In this document: in pieces, positions 1 to 7,585 of the stretch | How positions within the stretch are numbered: position 1 is the stretch's first letter | Layout of the letters: the number at the start of each line of letters is the position of its first letter | NCBI GenBank assembly: GCA_028280845.1 | Contig: JANQKZ010000053.1 | Location: 1-64,000, forward strand | DNA: 64,000 nt | From: Opitutales bacterium | GTDB lineage: Bacteria; Verrucomicrobiota; Verrucomicrobiia; Opitutales; JABSRG01 | Direction of reading: 5' to 3' | Position numbers and translations under genes: made by a program | Notes under the pieces: generated by a model | What the model was told of the DNA's origin: nothing | Seen by the model: only the letters and a program-made list of their open reading frames with translations | Databases searched by the model: none

Positions 1-656
1 AGATCCGTCAGCTCCTTCGGATTGTTCACATAGGCCGCTCCATAATCCTCAATCGTCCAGGTACTGAATCGCAGGATAATGGGAAACTCCGGCCCCACCG
101 TGTTCCGGGTCACCTCCACGACCCGTTGGACAAACTCGGGTTGTCCGCTGCGCAAAAAACTATCGAGGAAATAGCCATGAGCCCCGTGCAGCTCGAGACC
201 ATCAAATCCGGATTCCACGGCAAGCTCAGCCGAAGCTTTATACAGATCTAAAAAGGCTTCCTTCTCCGATTCCGTCACCGCATGAACGACTTCCTTTCCC
301 TCGGCTTCCAGGGAAAATGCCGCAACCCCGGGTCGGGACACGGGCCCGCAGTGCCAGACCTGGACAAAGCTTTTGCATCCGCCCTCGCGGATTACGGCAT
401 TCACGTCGTTCCACCCTGCCACGGTATCCTCCCGCAGGTAGGGTACATCCCCATAGGCATTGGCCATGGGGTGATCGATCAGGGTCCCCTCGGTGATAAT
501 CATCCCCAGGCCCCCTTCAGCTCGTTTGCGGTAGTAGTCCACCATCGCATCCGTGGGAACTCCACGGTGCGCTCGCCCACGCGTCATGGGAGCCATGACA
601 AAGCGATTCCTGAGTTCGGTGTTCTGGATTCGGATGGGGTCAAACAAGTCAGCCAT
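1..656 (-). CDS. NADH:flavin oxidoreductase, Old Yellow Enzyme family (C-terminus cut by window edge)
   Basis: Reading the minus strand from ATG at 656 gives an open frame that runs off the left edge, about 218 codons. It begins MADLFDPIRIQNTELRNRF and contains the OYE-barrel hallmarks APMTRGRA, the segment RAEGGLGMIITEGT, VQVWHCG and LHGAHGYFLDSFLRSG. These match the FMN-binding TIM barrel of the Old Yellow Enzyme / 2,4-dienoyl-CoA reductase family, which reduces activated C=C bonds with NAD(P)H. Substrate cannot be inferred. The missing C-terminus would decide between a short OYE (about 360 aa) and a long form carrying an Fe-S and second flavin domain. It is divergent from the sulfatase at 781 across about 120 bp. 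A GAGGAG lies about 15 nt upstream of the ATG, which is rather far. Confidence 0.85.
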   Translation of the reverse strand, partial: MADLFDPIRIQNTELRNRFVMAPMTRGRAHRGVPTDAMVDYYRKRAEGGLGMIITEGTLIDHPMANAYGDVPYLREDTVAGWNDVNAVIREGGCKSFVQVWHCGPVSRPGVAAFSLEAEGKEVVHAVTESEKEAFLDLYKASAELAVESGFDGLELHGAHGYFLDSFLRSGQPEFVQRVVEVTRNTVGPEFPIILRFSTWTIEDYGAAYVNNPKELTD

Positions 657-780
657 AAGTTCACTTTGCTTCTCCTCTATCCGATTTCAATCCACGATCA
701 CCGGTTTCATGACTTGAACATCATTCAGCCCATGTGACGGGCAACGGATTTTCGCCGTTGCAGGAAAAGAGGCGCCGCTT

Positions 781-2235
781 TTGCTTAACCCTATGCGCAC
801 AATCATGCTCCTTTGTTTCGGACTTATAGGGGGAGGGCTCTACGGGAACGAGCGGCCCAACATTATTTACATCCTGGCCGATGACCTCGGATACGGGGAT
901 TTAGGGGTCTATGGTCAAAGTCATTTCGAGACCCCCCGGTTGGATCAGATGGCAAACGAGGGCATACGATTCACCCAGCATTATGCGGGCAGTACGGTCT
1001 GCGGTCCTTCGCGCTGCTCACTGATTACGGGTAAGCACACCGGCCGGGCATACATCCGGAGTAATTCCAATAGAAAACCCGACGATGTGGACGTGGGAGG
1101 AGACACGCCCCTTCCCGCGGAGGAGATAACCCTGGCGGAAGTACTGAAACCGGCTGGGTACACTACCGCAGCCATAGGAAAATGGGGCCTGGGATCTGTC
1201 GAATCTACGGGATTCCCTACCAGGCAGGGGTTCGATTTTTTCTTAGGCTATGCGGACCATATTCGGGCTCACAATGCCTACATCGATTATGTCTGGAAGA
1301 ATGAAGATAAGCTTTACCTCGGCAACGTGATCGAGGTCATCGATTTCAGTTACGCCAAGGGGATCGGTAGCGTAACCCGGGATAAGATCGTCCATACGCA
1401 AGATGTGTTTACGGAGGAGGCGCTCACCTTTATATCCAACAATCAGGAGGGACCGTTTTTCCTCTACCTGGCCTATACCCTGCCCCACGCCAATAACGAG
1501 GGTCCCAGGATGAATGCAATCGGGATGGAAACCCCGGAAGATCTCTACGAAGACCGACCCTGGTCCGAAGTCCAAAAGGCCATGGCGAGCTCCATCACCT
1601 ATTTAGATCGAGATATTGGCAAAATCCTCGATCACCTGGAAGCCCTGGGGATCGCGGAGCATACCCTTGTCATGTTCAGTAGCGATAACGGTCCTCATGC
1701 TGAAGGCGGAGTCGACCCGACGATCTTCGATGCCAATGGCCCCTTGCGCGGAATTAAACGGGATCTGTATGAAGGGGGAGTCCGCGTCCCCATGATTGCC
1801 TACTGGCCGGGATCCATCAAGCCCGGGAGCGAAACTGGCCACCTGTCCGCTTTCTGGGATGTCATGCCGACTTTAGCGGATCTGGCCGGCGTGGAAACGC
1901 CGGAGGAATCCACCGGTATTTCCTTCCTTCCCACCCTGCTTGGGGAAACCAAAAGGCAGGAAGCGCACAACTATCTCTACTGGGAGTTTCCCGTGGAACG
2001 GTTTGGGGGATACCAGGCCGTTCGATCGGGCCCGTGGAAGCTGGTACGCCGCAACACGATGTTGCCGGGAACCCCGGTCAATGAGCTATACCACCTCGGT
2101 CGCGACCTGGGAGAGTCAGCCGTACTCAACCAGGTCTACAGAGAAGAGGTAAACCGCCTGCTCAAGTATGCCAGGGAAGCCCACCAACCCAGCGACCTCT
2201 ACCCCCTGTTTTACGAAGCGGCGACAGACGAATAA
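781..2235 (+). CDS. secreted sulfatase (S1 arylsulfatase A-like)
   Basis: Hydrolyses sulfate esters, probably on a sulfated polysaccharide; acts outside the cytoplasm. The N-terminus has a hydrophobic signal segment ending near residue 22. It is followed by the sulfatase start pattern RPNIIYILADDLGYGD, whose DD pair binds Ca2+. The formylglycine motif CGPSR is present, with the modifiable Cys at residue 74 if counted from the TTG at 781. Further marks are GKWGLG near residue 132 and the SDNGPH segment that completes the metal site. Length 484 aa is normal for the family. Start: the TTG at 781 sits about 6 nt after a GAGG, while an in-frame ATG at 793 lacks close spacing; both give a signal peptide. 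No anaerobic sulfatase-maturating enzyme is seen in the window. Confidence 0.93.
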   Translation: MLNPMRTIMLLCFGLIGGGLYGNERPNIIYILADDLGYGDLGVYGQSHFETPRLDQMANEGIRFTQHYAGSTVCGPSRCSLITGKHTGRAYIRSNSNRKPDDVDVGGDTPLPAEEITLAEVLKPAGYTTAAIGKWGLGSVESTGFPTRQGFDFFLGYADHIRAHNAYIDYVWKNEDKLYLGNVIEVIDFSYAKGIGSVTRDKIVHTQDVFTEEALTFISNNQEGPFFLYLAYTLPHANNEGPRMNAIGMETPEDLYEDRPWSEVQKAMASSITYLDRDIGKILDHLEALGIAEHTLVMFSSDNGPHAEGGVDPTIFDANGPLRGIKRDLYEGGVRVPMIAYWPGSIKPGSETGHLSAFWDVMPTLADLAGVETPEESTGISFLPTLLGETKRQEAHNYLYWEFPVERFGGYQAVRSGPWKLVRRNTMLPGTPVNELYHLGRDLGESAVLNQVYREEVNRLLKYAREAHQPSDLYPLFYEAATDE

Positions 2236-2289
2236 CCCTCGAGGAAACTAAAGGGGTCAAACGTAGAGGGGGGAATATTCCTTTCAAAA

Positions 2290-2312
2290 GGTAAAGAGTA
2301 AAGGATTGGCCC
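2290..2312 (+). repeat. AAAGAGTAAAGGATTGGCCC interspersed repeat, copy D (split by MITE)
   Basis: This is one of five copies found only between genes in 2.2-7.7 kb. After removing the MITE and one target duplication, it reads on into TTTTAACTTCCTC at 2468-2480, matching the unbroken copy at 7622-7654. Confidence 0.7.
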
Positions 2313-2456
2313 GAATGGCACTAAGTTAAGCTCCTTTTCAGGGGTGGGCGGCCATCCTGCAAGCAGGAGGCCCTACGAATTAAGCCCAATTGTAGGGCCC
2401 GTTGCTTGTCAACGTGGCTAGAATATTTGGATACTTGCCTTAACTTAGGGCCATTC
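2313..2456 (+). mobile_element. MITE-like element, copy 1 (144 bp), with 11-bp target duplication
   Basis: The element starts GAATGGCACTAAGTTAAG and ends with the inverse CTTAACTTAGGGCCATTC, an 18-bp terminal inverted repeat with one mismatch. It is flanked on both sides by the identical 11-mer AGGATTGGCCC (2302-2312 and 2457-2467), as expected of a target-site duplication. Inside is a strong hairpin built on CCTGCAAGCAGG with GGCC on either side. There is no coding capacity. A second copy in the opposite orientation lies at 23770-23896. Target duplications of 10-13 bp are known for parts of the IS4 family, so an IS4-like transposase elsewhere could mobilise it (inference). Confidence 0.8.
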
Positions 2457-2648
2457 AGGATTGGCCCTTTTAACTTCCTCTCGAGAATCGGGGGTAAAGA
2501 GGATCAAACATACAAAGCATGAATCTCAATAAGTGAACAGCGGGTTGCCTCCCTTTCACTTCTAGAATTGCACGTATTGAGTTTTGGTCAGAGCGGCTAG
2601 GGTCTAAGTGATATTTGATTCTACGTTTGAGTCCTTTTATCTTACCTG

Positions 2649-3080
2649 TTACTTGGTCGACCATATTGAAGATGCATTGGTTGGTGTGGATTCAAAATCC
2701 CAAATCAATATTGAATCCACTTTTGTAAGTCCGAACTCTTGGTATTCTTCTATGTATTCAAACTTACCAATAATTCGACCATAACTATCCTTCCACTCGC
2801 TGTTAAGCATCGGTAGCCAGAATTCAGAAGAGTCCGAAGCAAAAATCCCGCTACTATAAGCCCTCATTTTTGCGAACTCTTTACTGGTATAAAACCTTAT
2901 TCCATGCTCTTCCCTTTGGGCGTATCCATATATGACCACAGTTTTCCCAGAATACTGATTACCATGGGATATTAGATCATAAATAGATGGAATTCCTTTT
3001 GCCCTATATTCCGTTGGCTTTTTACAGCCCCAAGTGGATAATATTACCAGGATTATAAGAGTTGAGATTTTAAAACGCAT
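2649..3080 (-). CDS. putative lipoprotein, possible accessory gene of the Rhs locus
   Basis: I do not recognise a named family. From ATG at 3080 the 143-aa product starts MRFKISTLIILVILSTWGC, a lipoprotein-like signal with Cys 19 as the probable acylated residue. It is followed by PSIYDLISHGNQYSGKTVVI, resembling the L-x(3)-P/G-x-x-Y-x-GK-x-V-x-V-x-G pattern of small secreted or OB-like proteins of unknown function. The frame stays open upstream to 3311, but that stretch contains an intergenic repeat (3211-3240) and overlaps the next gene, so I reject the longer form. Its base composition is AT-rich like the Rhs tips. It may be an extra immunity or adaptor gene of the Rhs array (inference). 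Confidence 0.6.
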   Translation of the reverse strand: MRFKISTLIILVILSTWGCKKPTEYRAKGIPSIYDLISHGNQYSGKTVVIYGYAQREEHGIRFYTSKEFAKMRAYSSGIFASDSSEFWLPMLNSEWKDSYGRIIGKFEYIEEYQEFGLTKVDSILIWDFESTPTNASSIWSTK

Positions 3081-3210
3081 AATTGACTTACGGAAACAAG
3101 GAGAGACAGAAAGAAGCCCTAAAAAAAAGGGGCATCCTGCGTATTTTAAGGGTTCTAACCATTTCAGACTACTCATACTGACAGGGTGGCCCTTTTCTAT
3201 CGCCTTGCGA

Positions 3211-3240
3211 AGTAAAGAGTAAAGGATCGACTCTTTTAAC
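3211..3240 (+). repeat. AAAGAGTAAAGGAT interspersed repeat, copy B
   Basis: A diverged copy of the 2290-2312 repeat, reading AGTAAAGAGTAAAGGATCGA and then CTCTTTTAAC. It lies between two lipoprotein-like genes. Confidence 0.6.
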
Positions 3241-3267
3241 TCGCCTTCTATTTGAGCAAGTATAGCT

Positions 3268-3831
3268 TCACTTCTCTTCTTGATCGGAAATCTCACGCTC
3301 TGTGAAGCCAATTAAAATATTCCTCTCAATTTCTTTAATCTTAAATTCTTCACTCTTTGAAACTCCTAAAACAACTTTCCGTATTAGTTTTTGCTGGATA
3401 GATTCAGTTTGATAGACAAACTTTATAGCCACCCAATTATAATTTCTTGTCTTAATTGAGTAGTTGAATTCGATACTGTTATCTGTATTGATAATCCAAT
3501 TTTCGCTTCCTGGCCCGAATCCAAAAACATAATCAAAAGAAATCAATTCCGCCCGTGTACTAATGCTATCTATTTCACCCAGTGAATCCCGCAGTAACTG
3601 GATCAAAAGTCCTAATTGGTCCTTTTCTGCAGCTATTTCCTCGGAGGATAATCCCGTGGGAAACTCGAAGGTGTTTAACAAGCTGGTAGTCTCACCATTT
3701 GAAAATTGCTTGATCCAATCACTGGATTGGCTATGAATTTCATATATAATGCCTTGGCTTGCTTCCTCATCTCCACTGCAAGGCACAAAGAAAAATATGA
3801 ATAGAAGTAAGTTATGTCTAATTTTTGACAT
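3268..3831 (-). CDS. putative secreted/lipoprotein of unknown function
   Basis: This 187-aa product begins MSKIRHNLLLFIFFFVPCSG, a short positively charged start and a hydrophobic stretch ending in VPC. That suggests a signal peptide and possibly lipidation at Cys 18, although the lipobox is not canonical. The mature part is soluble and rich in beta-type patterns (FNYSIKTRNYNWVAIKFVYQ) with a charged C-terminus. I recognise no family. The gene is AT-rich, lies in the tail of the Rhs array, and is bounded by copies of the interspersed repeat on both sides (3211-3240 and 3902-3926). It could be another immunity-type protein or cargo of the array (inference). Confidence 0.6.
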   Translation of the reverse strand: MSKIRHNLLLFIFFFVPCSGDEEASQGIIYEIHSQSSDWIKQFSNGETTSLLNTFEFPTGLSSEEIAAEKDQLGLLIQLLRDSLGEIDSISTRAELISFDYVFGFGPGSENWIINTDNSIEFNYSIKTRNYNWVAIKFVYQTESIQQKLIRKVVLGVSKSEEFKIKEIERNILIGFTEREISDQEEK

Positions 3832-3901
3832 GTTTTAATTCTCCTGCCTAAGAAAACAGAAATAAATTTCCTACGGCAAGTTTTCTTCAGCGGGGGGACA
3901 A

Positions 3902-3926
3902 AAAGGGTCAATCCTTTACTCTTGCA
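3902..3926 (-). repeat. AAAGAGTAAAGGATTGACCC interspersed repeat, copy E (inverted)
   Basis: On the minus strand it reads GCAAGAGTAAAGGATTGACCC followed by a T-rich stretch. It lies just upstream of the 3268-3831 gene and is the only copy in the opposite orientation. Confidence 0.6.
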
Positions 3927-3966
3927 GCCAACTCCAGATAAAATCTTCCTACTTTCCCCATGTCTC

Positions 3967-4036
3967 CCCGAAGAAGCTGTATTTTGACCCCCTCTGTATT
4001 CTGAAAAGTAAAGAGTAAAGAATTAATCCTTTTACC
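3967..4036 (+). repeat. 65-70 bp intergenic repeat, copy C
   Basis: It starts CCCGAAGAAGCTGTATTTTG, continues through CTGTATTCTGAAAAGTAAAG, and runs into the AAAGAGTAAAG repeat. It matches 7586-7654 almost base for base over its first 45 nt. Both copies sit directly downstream, in the leftward gene sense, of a candidate immunity gene. Confidence 0.75.
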
Positions 4037-4076
4037 CTTTCTGGTTCGAGAGAAGGTGGTGGCCAAGCGTTGGGGA

Positions 4077-4397
4077 TTAACCGAAGCTGTAATTTATTAA
4101 AATATCATCTGCCTCTACTGGATCACAGTACATCGCAATCCCCTTCAAAATTGCATCTTTCCTGGTCTCATCGTCAATTACATGGGGAAGCACAATTCTA
4201 AAGAACGCAATTTGAATAGGTGGTGGGATATTTAGATACTTATCTTCAAAAGCTATATCTAAAAACTCTCTTAAATCCTTTATGCTAGATGTAGCGATCA
4301 CCCACAGCAAATGATCATAACTTTTCTGATATTCAGGGCCATTGATATCTGCGATATCAAGAAGGGTATTGGCAAATTCTTTGATTTTTGGTCTCAT
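4077..4397 (-). CDS. candidate soluble immunity protein for orphan Rhs tip 3
   Basis: It starts at ATG 4397, four bases after the stop codon of the orphan Rhs tip, and yields 106 aa (MRPKIKEFANTLLDIADIN...). The protein is soluble, acidic and mainly helical, with no membrane segment. A GTG at 4445 would give 122 aa but would overlap the end of the toxin gene by 44 nt. The tight coupling, small size and position are those of a polymorphic-toxin immunity gene (established architecture; function inferred). A soluble immunity protein fits a toxin acting in the cytoplasm, in line with the nuclease-like tip upstream. I do not recognise a named Imm family. Confidence 0.6.
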   Translation of the reverse strand: MRPKIKEFANTLLDIADINGPEYQKSYDHLLWVIATSSIKDLREFLDIAFEDKYLNIPPPIQIAFFRIVLPHVIDDETRKDAILKGIAMYCDPVEADDILINYSFG

Positions 4398-4401
4398 TTT
4401 T

Positions 4402-5382
4402 CTAAGGATTTGGAGGATAATAATTACTAATTCGGATTGTTCCACCAGATTCTCGAACTACCTCATAAATAATTCTCTGTCCGTTTACGTTTATCTCTCC
4501 GCGATAAGGACGTGTTCCACTTCCAGTCGCTGGAGGTATAGCCAGAAGCCTTCTTTGAAGCATATGAAGATCATTTACAATACGGCTTTCAATGTAGTTC
4601 TGAGAAACTGGCAAATTTCGAAGGTCACCGCCGCTATGAGGTCTATTGTAGGCATGCCCTGAGTTTATTCTGTAGGTTACACCATCGATAACCGTGACCC
4701 TGTCTGCAGATCCAGAGACATTACCAAAGTTTCTTGGAGTGTTTAACATCTCCAATCGTTCCATGTTGCGGTAAAATTCAACTTCTCTACGCCAAAGGGC
4801 TTCTTGAGACACTGATGAACCTCGGGTAATTTCCCGGTATGGTCCATACTTTGCCCTCCATCTTGCAAGTTGATTTGGTCCTACGTAAGGATTGGAAGGT
4901 GGGCTCCTATCAAGCCAAGAATTTCGACGACTGCGACCCTTATTGTTCAAGTTTCTAGATGTCACAGGACGCCTAGGCGGAACTCGATAGGCAGTACCTA
5001 TTGGAAAAATCGAAGCGTGAGAGATTTGTGAGTCCCCCCCATGGTCCGATCCTTCTGGAATGGTTTTACCAGTAAGCCTGTAGAATTCCCGAGCCTCTTG
5101 AATAGACCATTCGCCAGGACCTTCCGCTTTCTCTGCTGCCGAGCGGGCATTCAAATGCTCAGTATAGAATGCGTCTCGGTCGTCTGCGGTAGCATGTCTA
5201 CCCGCATTTACAGCATCCTTAAAATTCCTTCTACGCTCTGAACTATCTTTAGCTGAGCTGTCGATTAAAAATGGCCGATCAGCGGAAAGCCCCATATAAT
5301 CCCAACTATTCACCGGATCATTGCCAACGAACCCGTAGAGGTTGACGCCGCCATTTTCCCGGATGGGGTCCTGGTTGAGGAA
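4402..5382 (-). CDS. orphan Rhs C-terminal module 2: core fragment plus toxin tip 3 (possible BECR-type RNase)
   Basis: Homology to the Rhs core starts abruptly at 5382 with LNQDPIRENGGVNLYGF, continues through NDPVNSWDYMGL, and then switches to a unique tip of about 290 aa. Only about 29 core residues remain, so this is an orphan cassette; the first plausible start inside it is a GTG at 5313. The last 90 residues contain INSGHAYNRPHSGGDLRNLP and end with an alternating strand pattern (IIYEVV..GTIRISNYYP). This resembles Barnase/EndoU/ColicinE5/RelE (BECR) ribonuclease domains, with the two His as candidate catalytic residues. That fold call is by eye and tentative. The candidate immunity gene follows after 4 nt. 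Confidence 0.65.
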   Translation of the reverse strand, partial: FLNQDPIRENGGVNLYGFVGNDPVNSWDYMGLSADRPFLIDSSAKDSSERRRNFKDAVNAGRHATADDRDAFYTEHLNARSAAEKAEGPGEWSIQEAREFYRLTGKTIPEGSDHGGDSQISHASIFPIGTAYRVPPRRPVTSRNLNNKGRSRRNSWLDRSPPSNPYVGPNQLARWRAKYGPYREITRGSSVSQEALWRREVEFYRNMERLEMLNTPRNFGNVSGSADRVTVIDGVTYRINSGHAYNRPHSGGDLRNLPVSQNYIESRIVNDLHMLQRRLLAIPPATGSGTRPYRGEINVNGQRIIYEVVRESGGTIRISNYYPPNP

Positions 5383-5412
5383 AAATTTTGAAATAGGATA
5401 AATGATATTTGT

Positions 5413-5694
5413 CTATCGCTTCGCTCTCGATTTCAAAATAAAACCAACAAGGCATGCTGGTACCAACAACACTATACCAAAGACACTAGTCTGTTCCGGG
5501 GTAAAAGATCGGGTCGGGTGTAAAACCCACGATACATTGAACAAAGCTGAAGCAATAAACATATTTAATCCCAAAATTCCGAGAAAAACAAATACGTCCA
5601 AGTATTCTATCTTTGCATACCAACGCCTTGGGATTAAGCAGAAGGCGCAAACCGCCAGAATAAAAATAGCAATATTATGTAGAATATCTGACAT
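5413..5694 (-). CDS. candidate membrane immunity protein for orphan Rhs tip 2
   Basis: It starts at ATG 5694, 16 nt downstream of the tip-2 stop codon, and gives 93 aa with about three hydrophobic segments (ILHNIAIFILAVCAFCLI, VFVFLGILGLNMFIASALF, TSVFGIVLLVPACLVGFIL) and a basic C-terminus. An AGGAGG overlapping the toxin stop is 24 nt upstream, so translation may be coupled to it. The frame stays open to a TTG at 5748 inside the toxin gene, but that start is weaker. Small multi-pass membrane proteins directly behind an Rhs tip are typical immunity proteins against membrane-damaging toxins (established pattern; the pairing is inferred). Its stop codon lies only 30 nt before the next Rhs core junction. 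Confidence 0.6.
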   Translation of the reverse strand: MSDILHNIAIFILAVCAFCLIPRRWYAKIEYLDVFVFLGILGLNMFIASALFNVSWVLHPTRSFTPEQTSVFGIVLLVPACLVGFILKSRAKR

Positions 5695-5710
5695 TGGAAA
5701 ATTTCTAGAA

Positions 5711-7219
5711 TTATGGCACCTCCTCTGTATGCTCAATCTGGCTTTCAAGGGATTGGAGAAGACTACCTAGATATAAACCTTGTACGGATTGAACCTCCTT
5801 ATTCGAATTCTCCCATACAATAGGTCTAGAGAAGAAATTCAATGCTCCAATCGCCGGATAACGGATGTCTCTCAATTTATTGTTCATCCAAACTTCCATA
5901 ATCCCCCCCATAGTATGCTCATATCCGGCTAATCTTCTGATTTTCTTTTCTTTCTCTCGTGAAGAAGCACCCGAGTCACCAGCATTGCCTCCTTCCTCCT
6001 CCAGTGGGTCAGCAATTACTACGAACCACTCCAGTGTCTCGCCGGTATCATATATATGATCAGATGAATATTTCATATGGTAATCAGGATCCATCATCCA
6101 GGGTTCCATCACAGGTGCAGTATTTCTATATTTTCCCCAAAGGGATGTAGGTCTAGGCGGCTCAGAGTGGTTAATTAGATTCCTTCTGCTATGATCCTCA
6201 TTATAGGATACTATGTTGTCTATTAATCTTCCAGCTTCGATTAGTCCACCTCCTGTAGCCTGCCCTGCGGCATTTGCAACCGAACCCAGTGCCAAGATCG
6301 TATTTCCGAGGGTAATACCCGAATCAAAGGAGGGGTCGATGTAATTGTTGGTTGATTTTAAATCGAACAAACCCGCAGTATATTCCGCACCACCATAGAA
6401 GTATCCACCTAGTAACCCAATTTTTTTCCCATTATTTGTTAGGTTTATGGCCAAGTTATTTAACCCCCCACTTCGAATGGCTGTTAAATAGGGGGCTGTT
6501 CCTTGAGAGGCCGCAAGTGCAAAGCCTGTAACCATTATAAATCTTACCCCCTCAACGACTCGTTGTGGTACTGCGGAGGGGTCATGAAAATGCGATGAAG
6601 GTAGCAATCCTGGAACGGGCGTGTATCCAAAAGACAAGCCCAAATAATCCCAGCTATTCACCGGATCATTCCCGACGAACCCGTAGAGGTTAACACCGCC
6701 GGCTTCGCGGATGGGGTCCTGGTTGAGGAATCGGCCGACCCTTGGGTTGTAGTACCTGAAGCCGTAGTAGACCAAGCCCGTCTCGTCGTCGGTGTATTTG
6801 GTGGCGTGGCGGAATGGGTTCGTCCTGGCATAGGTGCCGGTCATGCCCTTGGAGCGGCCGAAGGCGTCATAGTCATAGCCGGCCACATGGGTGGTGGGGT
6901 TATTTTTCTCGTGCAGAGCGATGACATTGTGGGAGCTGTCGTAAACAGGGACATAGGTATTGCCCCCGTCCTTGATCATGAGGAGACCTCCGACGCCTCC
7001 CGCACCCTGGGTGCTGCCGGAGGCATCCAGTCCCCAGGTGTAGCTTTTTTCAATGTCGCCCGACGAATCGGTCTCGGAAATGAGGTTCCAGCCGTTATAG
7101 ACAAACCGGGTTTCCTTGGTGGCGCTCAGGCTGTGATGCCAGAGGTCGGAGCTGGGAACGACTAGAATTAAGAAACATAAGAAATAAAATAGACAACAGG
7201 AATGATATGCACCCCCCAA
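5711..7219 (-). CDS. orphan Rhs C-terminal module 1: core fragment plus toxin tip 2
   Basis: Core homology to the main Rhs protein begins at 7162 (VVPSSDLWHHSL) and runs about 450 bp without indels against 9023-9474, with about 94% nucleotide identity by eye. It includes the Rhs hallmark region ETGLVYYGFRYYNPRVGRFL and then DPIREAGGVNLYGFVGNDPV. After NSWDYLGLS it changes to a unique tip of about 315 aa. That tip has a Gly/Ala-rich hydrophobic middle and a polar C-terminal half with WFVVIADPLEEEGG. I recognise no toxin family. The open frame reaches a TTG at 7219, but residues before 7162 are not Rhs-derived. No signal peptide or promoter is evident, so it is probably silent unless recombined into the main gene. 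Confidence 0.7.
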   Translation of the reverse strand: MGGAYHSCCLFYFLCFLILVVPSSDLWHHSLSATKETRFVYNGWNLISETDSSGDIEKSYTWGLDASGSTQGAGGVGGLLMIKDGGNTYVPVYDSSHNVIALHEKNNPTTHVAGYDYDAFGRSKGMTGTYARTNPFRHATKYTDDETGLVYYGFRYYNPRVGRFLNQDPIREAGGVNLYGFVGNDPVNSWDYLGLSFGYTPVPGLLPSSHFHDPSAVPQRVVEGVRFIMVTGFALAASQGTAPYLTAIRSGGLNNLAINLTNNGKKIGLLGGYFYGGAEYTAGLFDLKSTNNYIDPSFDSGITLGNTILALGSVANAAGQATGGGLIEAGRLIDNIVSYNEDHSRRNLINHSEPPRPTSLWGKYRNTAPVMEPWMMDPDYHMKYSSDHIYDTGETLEWFVVIADPLEEEGGNAGDSGASSREKEKKIRRLAGYEHTMGGIMEVWMNNKLRDIRYPAIGALNFFSRPIVWENSNKEVQSVQGLYLGSLLQSLESQIEHTEEVP

Positions 7220-7548
7220 ATCAATAACATTAGGAAATATTGCGCCATGAGCTTAATGGCGGGGCCTGATTTTAATTCTTCAATTCCAATCTTTATGCTA
7301 CTTGGAATACCTAATAACTCTTTAAATGAATACTTTTTGTAAAAATTTATTATCAAGAAAATGAAATTGTAGAAAAAGGGAATAATTATTATTAGCAGAG
7401 TAATCCAAATATAGCCATCAATTACGGTACCATCATCTAAATTGTGAGATGGGGTTGTGGTGAGAAAAACGGTTATTGCCAGCGCAATTAACCAAGCCCA
7501 ATATGTAAATTTAGGGGATATAATAATGTAATTAATCATCGCCTTCAC
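7168..7548 (-). CDS. small multi-pass membrane protein, possible second immunity gene of the main Rhs tip
   Basis: The 126-aa product has four or five hydrophobic segments (FTYWAWLIALAITVFLTT, IWITLLIIIIPFFYNFIFLI, LMLLIWGVHIIPVVYFI). I recognise no family. It lies between the main Rhs gene's first downstream gene and the first orphan module. Its stop codon (7168) is only about 6 nt before the point where Rhs core homology begins (7162), so it forms the end of one cassette. The gene is AT-rich. It may be immunity-related or a transport helper (inference); no domain decides. Confidence 0.55.
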   Translation of the reverse strand: MKAMINYIIISPKFTYWAWLIALAITVFLTTTPSHNLDDGTVIDGYIWITLLIIIIPFFYNFIFLIINFYKKYSFKELLGIPSSIKIGIEELKSGPAIKLMAQYFLMLLIWGVHIIPVVYFISYVS

Positions 7549-7585
7549 TTGGTTGGGGAGGAGACAGAAAAGTTCACCATTTCTT

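Larger units (their letters stand above)
2236..2648. other. intergenic region holding an interspersed repeat interrupted by a MITE-like element
   Basis: This 413-bp gap has no convincing gene. It holds one copy of the AAAGAGTAAAGGATTGGCCC repeat (2290-2312), split from its continuation TTTTAACTTCCTC (2468-2480) by a 144-bp MITE-like element. A 64-codon minus-strand frame at 2470-2664 overlaps the end of the neighbouring gene and looks spurious. Confidence 0.6.

Noticed and set aside
282-737. 151-codon plus-strand frame
   Set aside because: Antisense to the Old Yellow Enzyme-type gene on the minus strand, which has clear family motifs.
2470-2664. 64-codon minus-strand frame
   Set aside because: Overlaps the end of the 2649-3080 gene, no start signal and no recognisable product.
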